Source: Diplonema japonicum (Eukaryota; Euglenozoa; Diplonemea; Diplonemida; Diplonemidae). From it: 64,000 nucleotides of DNA. The stretch lies in assembly GCA_964019335.1 (NCBI GenBank), contig OZ025674.1:62001-126000 (forward strand), in the 5' to 3' direction. Shown here in pieces: positions 41,621-52,534 of the stretch. The notes below the pieces were generated by a model that ran no database searches, was not told where the DNA came from, and worked only from the letters and a program-made list of their open reading frames with translations. Numbering within the stretch: the stretch's first letter is position 1; every line of letters begins with the position of its first letter. A program made the position numbers and the translations under genes.

Positions 41621-42697
41621 ATGGGCACACCTAAGAAGATAAAACTATTAAATGTCGAACCCACAGGAAGCAGTGTGTGGGGCCTGCAGGAAGCGTGGAA
41701 TGTGCTAGGCCAGTGTGACTGGAGTGGTGTTGTAGCCGACGAGGCAGTGGCGACGGGGCCGGTGGAGAGGAAGGTTAGTGGTAAGCGCAAGCTAGTAGAT
41801 GTGGTGAACAGTGCGGTAGCGATGCATGGTGCCATGACGGGGGGTGGGCTGTGTGCTGTGAAGGAAGCGGAACAAAGCAAGACGGCCACCCCCACTAGCT
41901 CGGCGAGGAGGGACGCACTGCGCAAGGCAGCAAGCGTACTGGAAACTGCCGCCGCTGCCATCAAAGCCAACGCTGATGTGTCGAAGGAGAACGTAGCGAA
42001 GATCCTCGAGCACCAAGGTAAAGGACGCATCCTCACGAGGCGTGTTGTGCCCGATGCACCACTGCCCTCCCTGCAGGGTGTGCTCGTGCTTGCAGAGGAG
42101 GAGCGAGCTTACAGGGTACAGCAGGCTGGGGGCCTGGTGTGGGCGGCTCTTCAGAGGCTTCTCCCTAAACTTAACTTCCCGGTGTTCTCCCTCACCAGCA
42201 CATGCTTTGAGATAGGGCTGCAGTCCTGGGCACCAAGGTACCATGTGTTAAAGGGGGCTGCTGAGACAGGCACTCTACGAGGCGGGCACCCTGTGTCTTT
42301 TACGGTTCCACACCTACCTGCGGCATGGGTGGAGGGGCACCTACTGGGCGCTGCTGTCGAGGGGATAGATACAGCGGCCCCTTACACACCTGTGAGCATC
42401 GAGCCTGCCCTCACAGATGCGCTGCGCTTCTTGCAGCTCACATCGTCGCTGTCGTTGCTAGCAGAGTCTTGCAAGCAGTACGACTTCGAAGCGCAAGTGG
42501 CGCCTGTTGAGTACCCTATAGCAGGCATGCTGACGCTGTTGGACCCGAGAACTAAAAAAGTGTGCATCACTGCTGTGGTGAAGGGGGACACCGTGCGCTT
42601 CGAGGACCCCAGCACAGCGGAGGACGTGACGTGCAGCGTGGCGGGGCTTGTGGGCGACAGGTCGTACTTCAAGACCTTACAGGGGAAGTATCTCTAG
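41621..42697 (+). CDS. Unknown soluble protein
   Basis: 358 aa, single exon. I chose ATG 41621 (MGTPKKIKLLNV) rather than the in-frame ATG 66 nt upstream because CTCAACCACAG at 41603-41613 is an acceptor-like site lying between them. Residues 80-135 are helical and Ala-rich (ALRKAASVLETAAAAIKANADVSKENVAKIL). Residues 160-358 look globular, with FPVFSLTSTCFEIGLQSWAPRYHVL and VEYPIAGMLTLLDPRTKKVCITAVVKGDTVRF. No signal peptide or membrane helix. No family recognised. It lies 72 nt after the Plus3 gene and 45 nt before the next start, typical spacing for this array. Confidence 0.65.
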   Translation: MGTPKKIKLLNVEPTGSSVWGLQEAWNVLGQCDWSGVVADEAVATGPVERKVSGKRKLVDVVNSAVAMHGAMTGGGLCAVKEAEQSKTATPTSSARRDALRKAASVLETAAAAIKANADVSKENVAKILEHQGKGRILTRRVVPDAPLPSLQGVLVLAEEERAYRVQQAGGLVWAALQRLLPKLNFPVFSLTSTCFEIGLQSWAPRYHVLKGAAETGTLRGGHPVSFTVPHLPAAWVEGHLLGAAVEGIDTAAPYTPVSIEPALTDALRFLQLTSSLSLLAESCKQYDFEAQVAPVEYPIAGMLTLLDPRTKKVCITAVVKGDTVRFEDPSTAEDVTCSVAGLVGDRSYFKTLQGKYL

Positions 42698-42730
42698 TAG
42701 TGGGTCTTTGCATGCTATTCATCACCTTCA

Positions 42731-42741
42731 TCACAGACAAC
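42731..42741 (+). promoter_or_regulatory. Candidate trans-splice acceptor
   Basis: CACCTTCATCACAG ends at 42736, five nucleotides before ATG 42742 and 39 nt after the preceding stop. Confidence 0.4.
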
Positions 42742-43752
42742 ATGAGCGAAGGCTCGGTCGAGTCCATCCCGCGCAGCGAGGTGTCAGATGAGTCCACCGA
42801 CTTCGGGGACTACTGGGTGCCCAACGAGGAAGAGCAAGGCCTGCTGGAGATAATGTATGCGTTGGGTGAAGAGGAGAGGGTGCATCTCTTCACACGGCCT
42901 GTCGAGGAGCTACGGGGCAACCTTTGCGGATACGACGGGTCCTTCATCGACCTCACGGGACAGGTGTTCGTGCAAGGGAAGGACGCGGCACTGCGGGAGG
43001 GAACAGCGGCCCTCATGGACGACAAACTGTACAGTGTAAAGGGGTTCGCAGAGTCCATCAAACGGCTCAGGGAGAACAACTTCATCCTGGTCTCCTACAG
43101 GGACTGGTCCAGCTGGGCGACGAGGGTCCACCACAACGAAGTGAAAGGCGGCTTTGGCTGCCTATCTGAAGGTGGCATCGTGCTGAACCCCTTCCGGAAG
43201 GGGTACGTCGACAAGTACTTCGCAGTAGTAGTGAACAGTGGGCCAGCGTACTTCGTCCCGATGAGCAAGAAGCAGTACGTGATAGCGGTGATGAGGTGCC
43301 ATGAGAACAAGCTGAAGGGTGTGGAGATGCTGACAGAAGACCAGTTCAATGAGGTTATGAGTCATGAAGAGAAAGTGCACACCATGAACGGGGACGCAAT
43401 GGAATGGGTGGTGACACCAGATGTGTCTATCTGGCCCGTGTCGCAGAGTGCTTCCTTGGCTGTGCTGTCTGTCATTACTGCAGCAAGCTTGTACTTCAAC
43501 AGTTTCAAAACCACGTTTTCCTGGATGTGTTGTGGGTTGGCTACCTTTGCCACAGCTGCACTCCTTGCATCCACACCTCTCGCGCCTTCAGCCGAGGCCC
43601 CTCTCTCCTTCCTTTCCCCAGGCCTCCTGATCCTCCCTCTCTACTCTGCCCCCTCTCGCACGCGTAATGCTACCATGGCTGTCTTCTCGGCCCTATCTCT
43701 CGCTGTTAACTACCGCCTTGCAAAGTGGAGGGCTTCCGTGTTACTGGTGTAG
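42742..43752 (+). CDS. Unknown protein with C-terminal membrane helices
   Basis: 336 aa. The N-terminal 230 residues are soluble, acidic at first (GSVESIPRSEVSDESTDFGDYW), then mixed alpha/beta with LRENNFILVSYRDWSSWATRV and GIVLNPFRKGYVDKYFAVVV. Three hydrophobic helices follow near 235-253, 258-276 and 288-305, ending in a short basic tail. It may therefore be a tail-anchored or C-terminally embedded membrane protein facing the cytosol. No known family. A short intron inside the hydrophobic part (around 43480-43510) cannot be excluded. Codon usage fits the surrounding genes. Confidence 0.6.
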   Translation: MSEGSVESIPRSEVSDESTDFGDYWVPNEEEQGLLEIMYALGEEERVHLFTRPVEELRGNLCGYDGSFIDLTGQVFVQGKDAALREGTAALMDDKLYSVKGFAESIKRLRENNFILVSYRDWSSWATRVHHNEVKGGFGCLSEGGIVLNPFRKGYVDKYFAVVVNSGPAYFVPMSKKQYVIAVMRCHENKLKGVEMLTEDQFNEVMSHEEKVHTMNGDAMEWVVTPDVSIWPVSQSASLAVLSVITAASLYFNSFKTTFSWMCCGLATFATAALLASTPLAPSAEAPLSFLSPGLLILPLYSAPSRTRNATMAVFSALSLAVNYRLAKWRASVLLV

Positions 43753-43882
43753 ATGGAAGGGCTTATGTTTAGGCTCGTTGTTATTATAATACTTTTTTCT
43801 TTTTCTTTTTTTTTTGTGTTCCCCCTTTTTATTTCTTTTTTTTTTGTAAAAGGGTAGCTTAAGGGTTACAAATGATGCAAAT

Positions 43883-43927
<45 letters not shown>

Positions 43928-44295
43928 AAAGAGGGGCAAAAAGCTTTTTAAAAAGAACCCCCCCTATTGATATAGGGGGTCGCAGGAAGAGGAAAAGAAA
44001 AAGGGGGTGGAAAAAAAATGTGGTCACTTATTCACTATTTGTCAGTTTTTCCTCTTTTTTTTTTTTTTTTTTTTTGAGGCGGCAGTTTTCAAAAAAAAAG
44101 AAAAAAAAGAGAGAAGAGAGACACGGAAAAAAAAGCAGGATGTGTGAGAATTTTCTTTTTTTTTTTCGCACTCTGGTGAACATTTTTTTTTTTTTTTTTT
44201 AGTGTTTCTTTCCCCCCCTCGTTTTTTTTTTTCACAACTCTCGCAACATCAAGAGAAGAAAAAAAAAGAGAAGGAAAAAAAAAAAAAAAAAAAAC
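43753..44295. other. Intergenic, homopolymer-rich
   Basis: T runs, then about 37 A at 43888-43924, more A and T runs, and a small palindrome ACCCCCCCTATTGATATAGG near 43957-43978. No gene seen. Confidence 0.6.
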
Positions 44296-44625
44296 ATGTA
44301 CACTGTCCCCACCCACGCTATGAGTGACCTCGACCTTACCGCCTGTGATGCCCCTGCTTCTCCCAGATTGAAGCCAATTAAGAAGGTGTTCCTCGATGAT
44401 AGTTTGGATCTCGGAAGTGTGAATAGTATGGGCTACGAGCCTGTTTCGAGGGGGCAGAAGGGAAGCGACCTGACCTTGCTCACGTGGCTCAGAAGGCAGT
44501 CAAAGTATGGAGGGGGCAAATTTAAGGAAACTTCACGCAGCATGTCGCTGTCCCCGAGCACCACAACCCTTTCCTCCTCTGACATGAGTTTCAACAGTGA
44601 AACTCTAAGTTTGACTTCCGAATAA
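44296..44625 (+). CDS. Small Ser/Thr-rich hypothetical protein
   Basis: 109 aa. The composition is ordinary coding rather than translated homopolymer: LKPIKKVFLDDSLDLGSVNSMGYEP, LTLLTWLRRQSKYGGGKF, then a Ser-rich end. The second ATG at 44320 is an alternative start. It probably is a small disordered phosphoprotein. No homologue comes to mind. It is the last gene before a 7-kb desert. Confidence 0.5.
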   Translation: MYTVPTHAMSDLDLTACDAPASPRLKPIKKVFLDDSLDLGSVNSMGYEPVSRGQKGSDLTLLTWLRRQSKYGGGKFKETSRSMSLSPSTTTLSSSDMSFNSETLSLTSE

Positions 44626-44628
44626 TTG

Positions 44629-44664
<36 letters not shown>

Positions 44665-44889
44665 CTTTAGTTTATTTAAAAAACATGGATCTGCATTTAA
44701 AAAAAAAAAAAAAAAAAAAATGAAAGTGACCGGATTGACAAAAAAGAGAAAAAAAAATTTTTAAGATCAATTTTCTGTCAGTTTAAGGCTGGAGGGAGCT
44801 CCCCCTTCTTTCTTTCTTTTTTTTTTTTTTTTGGCGTTTGGAAAAACTTTTGTCGGTCCGACCTCTCACTTTACAGTAATTCCAAATAC

Positions 44890-44922
<33 letters not shown>

Positions 44923-45655
44923 TATTATTTATTCATTAAGAGATATTCGTGTTTAACCACCTTAAACATAGGTATTCCTTTTTTTTTTTAACTTTAGTTT
45001 ATAAGTGTGTATGCACCTTCTTTGTCACTTTTGGCAATTTATATTCTTTTTTTTCCCCCTCCATTTGAATCACTTTCTAACCCCCCAATATATTTATCAA
45101 TTATTTTTGTTTCTCTTTTTTATAAATTACCCCCCCCCCCCCCCAATAATAGAAGGTTTAGGGAATGATAAGAAACATTAAAAAAAACGATTTTTTTGTT
45201 TATTTTGACGCCAGATCCTATCCTCCTTCTCTCTTTTCATGGAAAAGAAAAAGAAACACCCCCCGAATTCCAACTACAAAAATTACTTCAACAGAAGCTG
45301 TGAATTTGATATGGGGGCCTTTTTTGAAACCTAACCTTCTCCCCCCCCCCCCCCCCTGGAAACTTCATTTCCAAAAATTTATAATGACTTATAGTAAAGT
45401 TTTAAAAAAAGGGGGGTCAAAAAAAAACATGGAAAAATTCATCAGGAAGGGAAAACAACATCATTTTTTTTTTTCCCTTACATCTAGCACACAAAGGTCC
45501 CTCCTGAGTCCATTCTTTTTTTTTTTCCTCTTTTTATTTTCTTTGAAATCAAAAAAAAAAATATTTGTTAGGCAAAATAAGTTGTAACCTGTAAGTATTC
45601 AGGACCCAAGAAATTAGAATGGGGGTTATCCCTCCCAGGACCCCCGAACACCTAT

Positions 45656-45696
<41 letters not shown>

Positions 45697-48409
45697 GCAT
45701 CTATTTAGAGAGGAAATGAAAGGGTGCCAAAAAAAAAAATCATAAAAAAGTGGACAATGCATTAAGATTAAGAAAAAGAGGGAGAAAAAAAAATATATAG
45801 TAAGTGTCCTTTTCCTTTTCGGTTTTCCTGTCACTAGTTTACTTCCCTCTTTGTTTGTTTTTTTTTTTTTTTTTTTTTTTTCTTTCTTCTTTTATTTAAT
45901 TCTGAGCAGCTCTCTCAAATAATTTAGGCCGGAAGATATAAATAAAGTTTCTGATTTTTTCCTCATGTTTTTAAGCCAAACGTTGCTGATTTTGCTGGGC
46001 GTGAAAATCAGGTACTTTATTTCACGCTCACAGTCGTTTCTAGCAAAATGGGAAGAAAACCGAAGGCGACCGGGAAGCGAGCCAAGGGCATCAGCCTCAG
46101 AAAGAGGCCAAAGCTGTGATGGAAGACACGCTTCCAACGGCAAGCAAAATAACCTACAAGAAGGAGTGGGAGAGGTTTTGCACCTACCACTCGATCAAAC
46201 CCACGCCCCTTCAGCCCTGCCCCCTTCGACACAGCCCACTTTCTTCAGCAGTGCACAGAATCACGTTTGACATAAACGTCACCATCAATTCGCCGAATTA
46301 ATCATACCAAACCCAGTACCGTGTTCAGTAAAGACTCGCGCATTGCGCCGCTACAAGCAGGCAGCAGCGAAGCCACACTTAGCACCTAAATTCTTTTCGA
46401 GAGCAGCTCATCATTAAATAAAATGCAGTATTGAATGAAATCAGGCTATCTGATTTTCATTTAATAAATAGCTATTTTTTTTCTTTTTTAGGGAAAAAAA
46501 GAAGAAGAAAAAAAAAAGACAAAAAAAAACAAGAAAAGGGAAGGAAGGGAAAAAGAAAAAAAAAATGAAAGTTTATTTTTTTTTTTTCCCCTTCCAGTCA
46601 AGGAAACAGGGGTGGAAGAAAGAAAGAAAGAAAAAAAAAAAAAACAGTATAAAAAATTGGGTATTACTAATATATCATGAAAATCAATTGCTCACATGCA
46701 TCTTTCATTTCCCCATTCTCTACCCCCCCCCCCCCTTTAGCATCAACAAAGAAAGAGGGGAACAAACAGAAAATAGCCCCCTACCCATATTTTCGTGCCT
46801 CTTTCTTTTTTTTACCCCCTTTCCCTCCCATTCCCACAGTCGATTGTACCATAAAAAAAAAGAAGAAGAAAAAAAATAGCGCCCTCCTTGAAGCTTTCGT
46901 TCCCACTACTGCATTACTCCTGACGTGTTTCTCTCTTCTTTTTAGCATCTAAATGTCTCTTTTATTTTTTTCTTCTTTTTTTTTTGGACCCCATTGGACC
47001 GTTGGTCAACTCGACGGCTCCAAAAGAAAAAAAGAAAAAAGAGAGGGGGGGAAAAAAAGAGGAAAAAAAAAAAAACAGCAACACGCAACGGTAGTAATCA
47101 CTAGGGAAAGAGAAGCAAAGAGGATGAAGCGAAGAGAAAACGTTTAAAAAAAAAATGGGGGGGAACACAAAGGGGAAAACCCTTTTCACTATAATATAAA
47201 AAAAAAGAGGAAAAAAAAAAGAAGAACCATGGGACAGAACTATGCTTCGGGAATCGGGGGGGGGGGGGGGGGAAAGATATTTTCGAGTTTCATAAGAAAA
47301 TGAGAACCGAAATACTAAAATGTAGCCTTTCGACCCCTAGAGGGGAAACGACAAAAGGGATAAGAAAAAAAAGGAAAAAACTGGAATAGATTAAAAAATA
47401 CTGAGGGTAGGTTTGTGGGGGGAAAATATATTTCTATATATATTTATATATATTCACGTAGCCTGCGGCTTTCAAATGATGACCCAGGTAAAAAGAATTA
47501 CATTTGATTTTCCCCGCCCCCTTTTTTTTGTATTTGCAACTACCAGTGGCCCCTCGCTTTCTGTTTCCCTTTTTTGTGTGTGAATAATATTCCTCCCAAT
47601 GCTGGCTTCTTTTTTTTTTTTTTCTTCTTCTTTAATTAGCACCAGTGCAAAGTTCATGTGGTTTGTGAAATATATTCTTTAAAAAAAAAGAAAAAAAAGG
47701 AAAAACCAAGGGGGGGAGATAGAAAAAAGACGGGGGAGGGGGGGGGGGGGGGGGGACCAGTTTGCTATGTAAGTATCAAAAAAAGGAAACTGGTGTAGTG
47801 ACTTGCAACTTACAACTGTGGGCAACAGAACATCTCCCCCCCCCTTTTTTTTTCTGCCCCCTTTTTGTTTTTAGGGTCCTACCTGCTGATGTTTGCCGCT
47901 CAGGAAATGCAGCGCAAGATACAGCAGATGGGGTTTTTTTTTTTCCTTCTTTTGTTTTTTCTCCCTCTGTGACATAGGAAAAAAAAAAAAAAAAAAAAAA
48001 AAAAATCGTGAACTAAGAACTTTAAAGAAAACCTTTTTTTTGAAAAAAAAAGAAAAAAAAAGGGGGGGACATTTTCGAGAGAGAAAAAATAATCATAGAA
48101 AGCAGAATTTAACAAGAAGACAATAAGGAAGCGATTTTCTCCTTCTTATTTTTTTTAGCTGGGCGCCACCAAACACTGGCCTCCTCTATCTCTTATATAT
48201 ATATTTTTTTTTTTTCTTCCATACTTCACTTCGTGTGGTTGTACGAATTGTGGGGATATTGAAGGGCTTTTTTTTTTTTTTTTTTTTCCCCTTGAATGCC
48301 CCCCTACGCCTTGGCGTTGATTGTCCTCTATCTTCCATTTTTCCTCCCCCTAGAGCCGAGACTGTATTTTCTGCTGTTTTGTGAGGGAGGAACAAATGTG
48401 AGGGAAAAG

Positions 48410-48610
48410 CATAGACCGAAGTCATTATGAGTCATAATCAGCCTAGTCCGATTTTCTTAAGCAGGACCTCGTGGGCTTAGGAGGCACTGTTTCATTTTCC
48501 ACCAACTGGGCCGACGACGGGACCAGGGGAGATAGAGCAAGGCCTTCGCCATGGATTCGCCAGGTTGACCAGGCCTGAACGAGCCTGTGTTGTTTTGTAC
48601 CCCTTGCAAC

Positions 48611-48643
<33 letters not shown>

Positions 48644-48802
48644 GCCTATAAATATGAGTGAGACTCCAATTGAGGCCGATTGTGGGGCGATTTCTTTTTT
48701 CAGGCGTCCTGCCACATACTGCAGGTACCCTTAAATGTCTCTTTTTTTTTTTTTTTTTTCTTTTGCAAATCGACCTGTGACTCATAATGACTTCGGTCTA
48801 TG
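48410..48802. repeat. 25-bp perfect inverted repeat enclosing 343 bp
   Basis: Positions 48410-48434 and 48778-48802 are exact reverse complements (the arm begins CATAGACCGAAG). The enclosed 343 bp is not coding. A MITE-like non-autonomous element or a structured transcript are both possible; I see no clear target-site duplication. Confidence 0.7.
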
Positions 48803-49607
48803 GAAAAAAGGAAAAAAAAAAAAAAAAAAAAAAGGGAACAAAGAAAAAAAAAGAGAGAGAAAAGTTGTAGAAGCCTTTAAAAGGCTTTTTTTTTCCCCTT
48901 TGCTAATGCTTTCAATTTTTATTTTATGGGGGGGGACAGGTGCTGCTATTTTCTATCCTTTTATTTCTTCTTCTTCTTTTGTATCATATATTCATCCTCC
49001 CTTTCTCTTGTGCTTCCTTTTTATTTTTTTTATTCTTTTTATTTTTTTATTTTTTTATTTTATTCACCAGTCTTAGAGGTCACTTGGCACTGCTTTCTCC
49101 TTCCTATCAGCCAATTTAACCTTCGAAAAAAGCAAAAAAGAAAAAAAAATCCAAGAGAGAACTCATGCCCCCCCCCCCCCCCCCCCCATGGTACCCGATA
49201 TTGCCTTATTATTATTATAATTTTTTTTTTTTCCCCGCCCTGATTTTCTCCTGCTCTACCTTTCTGTTCGTTAACCCGGATGGGTGAGAAATAGAGGTGG
49301 GAGGAGGAGTAAAGAGGTGGGGGGGGGGTTTTTTTTCGTGAAAGCACCATTGAGCTTTGGTTTTTTACTTCTGCTCCTGAGTGTGAGTATCCTATTGTGC
49401 TATCGGGGCCGATGAATATGGAGGTTTAAAAAAAAAAAAAAAACCAGCAGTACTCATGAATAAGCATCATATTGACTACGTTCAAGCGTCCTATCTTCCC
49501 TACCCTGAAGATTGATCACGATGTTGGGGGTAAATGGTTGGTGCTGTTGCAGGCTTACCTATCACGCCGCGGGAGATTTACTTTTCTTCTTCCATTCAAT
49601 ATTGAAA

Positions 49608-49706
49608 TACCGTATTTTTTTAAATAAGTTTAGCAAAAGAAAAAAAAAAAAAAAAAAAAAAAAAAAGGAATTCTTAAAATCGTTTTCTGACCTTTAAAAT
49701 ACGGTA
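49608..49706. repeat. Small TA-flanked inverted-repeat element
   Basis: TACCGTATTTT at 49608-49618 is mirrored by AAAATACGGTA at 49696-49706, with an A-rich interior. TA at both ends recalls Tc1/mariner-type insertion. A second 10-bp pair (49749-49758 with 49875-49884, TACCGGATTT) lies next to it. Confidence 0.4.
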
Positions 49707-49717
49707 ATTGTTGCATT

Positions 49718-49752
<35 letters not shown>

Positions 49753-49770
49753 GGATTTTGTATGAAATGT

Positions 49771-49818
<48 letters not shown>

Positions 49819-51594
49819 CGTTGTTTGTATTTTGAACCCAATTGGGGACTTTTTTCACAGTACATAATAATCGCAAATCCGGTATTTTATTTATTTATTT
49901 CGTTCGCTCCAAAAAAAAAAGGGGAGAGGGGGGGGAAGGGAGGGGCGGGAGACTTTTTTTTTTGATATCTTGCTCCGCCACCGGGGTTTTTTTTTTCTGT
50001 GTGGTGTTGTTTCTTGAAAACAATTGTTATTTGATAATTATTCAAAAGAATGTTATGGCTGCCGTTATGCGTCACAAAACAAATTCCGTTGTGAGCGGGA
50101 AGAAAATTAAAAAGAAAAAAGAGCAAGATTTTTTATTCTTAGTAAAAGAGAATCCCCCCCCCCCCCCCCCCCTTTCCCCTCTTTTAATTAACCTCGTTAC
50201 ACCTTATTCTCCTTTCTCACCACCCTTTCTTCTTTTTTTTTTCCTTCTCTCTCCCCTCCATGCACAGCCAGTTACAACGATTCCAGAGGCCCCGCAATTT
50301 TCGTGTTTTAAAAAACAGAAAAAAAACTTAAAAGCGAAAAGTGGAACAAACGGAACACGTTCAAAATGGCTATGCATTTCTTTTCTTCTTTTTTTTTTCT
50401 CGTAGATTTAGCTCAGACGGAGGAGGAGGGGGGAGGGGAGGAGACGTTTCTTTAAGAAAAAGAAGAAAAGAAAAAAAAAAGGGGGAGGGGGAAAAAAAAA
50501 AGAAGAAAAAAAAAAAGATGCATTCGTGACTTGAGACTTCCCAATATTTTATCTCAACTTGTCCCATAATTCGTTCCATGGTCTTGCTTCATGTTTTTCA
50601 AGGATGAAGCCAGAGCTGTGTCTTGAAAGTTTGCGCCGCTTGATGCACGGCAGGTGAAGTTCGGACGGTGCACTTTTGAGCTTCTGAGGCAAAGAAATGG
50701 GGACACGAATTTAAGGGGTTTTATAGCGATTTACGGTTGCGTGATTTTTTTTTTCTTCTTTTTTTTCCCCCCCTCTTTTCCCCTCCCTCTTCCCATCCAC
50801 CCCTTGCGATATAACTTGTACTATGCTCCTCCTTATTTTACTTTTTTTTTGATCCCTTTTTCCCCTTTCCCTCAACCCTCCCCCCCTTTTTTTATTTTCT
50901 GATCATTTTTTTATTCTGCTAAAACTTTTCCGTACACGAAATAATCAAGAAAAAACCCCCCAGACCTTCCTTTTTTTAACCGGTTGTTCCCCATCCCCTT
51001 CCCCATCCCCCCCTTTTTTTAAAACAAAGTGTGAGAAATCATTTTCCCCTCTTCCCCTTTTTTTTAAAAGTTTTTTTAGAAACAAAATAGCTTTATTTTC
51101 CTCGTTGTAAAAAAAAAAAAGAAGAAGAAGCACATTGTCTCTCTGACCGTGTCCAATACTTTAGTTAAAAAAATTAAGAGAGCTAAAAAGGGAGGGGAGG
51201 GAGGGGGAGAAAGGGAAAGAAGAAAAAAAAAACCCCCAAGATGTGGTTTCTTTTCTTTTTTTTTAAATATTGACAACAAACTTGTACTAGAGCAAAACTT
51301 GCACGAATGAAGAGAAGAAGAAAAAAAAGAGAGAAAAAAAAGAAAAAAAAAGGGAGGAGTAGATATTCTCGTAGAATGGAGTTTGTTTCAAGAACAAAAG
51401 AAAAGAAAACGAGGAGGTTTTTTTTTTTTTTTTCCCCTTTCCCTATTCACCCCCCCCCCCCCCCCCACCCCTTCTATTTTTCTTCTTTTTTAATTTTACC
51501 TCCTTTCCCCCCCCTCTCTTTTCAACACCAAAAGGTTATTTTACACAAAATCGATACACAAACATAGAACAATTTTGTTTCCCCCGCCCCTACC

Positions 51595-52398
51595 ATGCAT
51601 GAAAAGGCTCAGAAGTACGTCCGGAGGGCAATGGAACTAACAGAAGACATTAGGACAGAACTGGATTTGGGGGGGAGGGTGTTGTGGGACTGCTTTTTGG
51701 CACACGATCGCGAGCTAAACGGTGTCATAGAATGCGAGGAAATGGGCGGTCTGGTGAGAGATCTGTTCCAGACAAACGAACGCCGATTCATCACAGCCAT
51801 CCTCGACGACATTGACGCAGAAATATATGGAGAAGATACGGGCCTTGAAGGCACCGACGCCACCTTTGTAGAAGTCTATGAATGGTTTGGGGGTTTAAGA
51901 AGAAACCTACTTGGGGCAGTATTCGAACTACAGCTAAAAGGCCGGTCTGTGTTCAACTCGTTAAAAAGTCTCATATCTGAACCTGTCTATGAGAGGTACC
52001 TGCAGCGTAGTCTTGAGCATCATGGTGTTGGGTGCTTGGAGAAAGCCATTACCGGTCTGGAAAAAACTTATTACGATGTGAAGGTGCTGCAGGCGCACAG
52101 CCGGTCTCAACGGTTGGAGGACATTGAAAACCACAAGCTTCGAATATACCCCCATAGAAAGTGGTTCCCTGAAAAGCGACGTGCGCACCTTTACATCATG
52201 TTCACACAGCTGCTTGCTGTCGAGTGCAAGACAACCCTCACCACCGCGGTCGACATCCCAAAAGCAGCCGCGTTGCTAGGTTACAACCTTTCATATGAGG
52301 AACACGTTGTCACCAAAATATGCCACGAGGAGGAGATGGATTTCGAGGGCTTCATTCGATGGTGGGCCTGCCGGTCTGCAATACGAATAAGGTTCTAA
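51595..52398 (+). CDS. Unknown protein with degenerate EF-hand features
   Basis: 267 aa, single exon, beginning 7 kb after the previous gene. An EF-hand-like loop occupies about residues 36-47 (DRELNGVIECEE), and FITAILDDIDAEIYGEDTG could be a second, imperfect one. The middle is helical (EPVYERYLQRSLEHHGVGCLEKAITGLEKTYYDVKVL). The end, YEEHVVTKICHEEEMDFEGFIRWWACR, reads like the exiting half of another EF-hand. No signal peptide or membrane segment. It resembles in style the EF-hand-like proteins at 726 and 5978 but I see no direct sequence match. Function unknown. Confidence 0.6.
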   Translation: MHEKAQKYVRRAMELTEDIRTELDLGGRVLWDCFLAHDRELNGVIECEEMGGLVRDLFQTNERRFITAILDDIDAEIYGEDTGLEGTDATFVEVYEWFGGLRRNLLGAVFELQLKGRSVFNSLKSLISEPVYERYLQRSLEHHGVGCLEKAITGLEKTYYDVKVLQAHSRSQRLEDIENHKLRIYPHRKWFPEKRRAHLYIMFTQLLAVECKTTLTTAVDIPKAAALLGYNLSYEEHVVTKICHEEEMDFEGFIRWWACRSAIRIRF

Positions 52399-52534
52399 GT
52401 TACGAAGAAACACCACTCTGACACACGAAACATAACCCCGATCTCCACAGGAGGGTTTTTTTTTCTGGGTTTTTTTTTTTTTTTATCCCCTAAACGCCCG
52501 GAGCCTATCTACGGTACCCCCCCCCCCCCCCCAT

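Larger units (their letters stand above)
44626..51594. other. Gene-poor 7-kb region dominated by homopolymers
   Basis: Runs of A, T, C or G of 15-40 nt recur every few hundred bases (for example A at 45659-45693, T at 49720-49749, A at 49772-49817). Reading frames here are poly-Lys, poly-Phe or poly-Pro artefacts. Islands of ordinary composition at about 45900-46440 and 48410-48800 hold degenerate sequence and inverted repeats, listed separately. Confidence 0.7.

Noticed and set aside
46116..46301. Possible tyrosine-recombinase N-terminus (KKEWERFCTYHSIKP)
   Set aside because: Only a 15-residue resemblance followed by a stop and no catalytic Arg-His-Arg-Tyr region; too weak to call a mobile element.
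47700..48130. Small Lys/Phe-rich frames in the desert
   Set aside because: Direct translations of A and T runs with no conserved features.
48440..48600. SRP, 5S or other structured RNA inside the inverted repeat
   Set aside because: Compared by eye with SRP and 5S patterns on both strands; no convincing conserved core.
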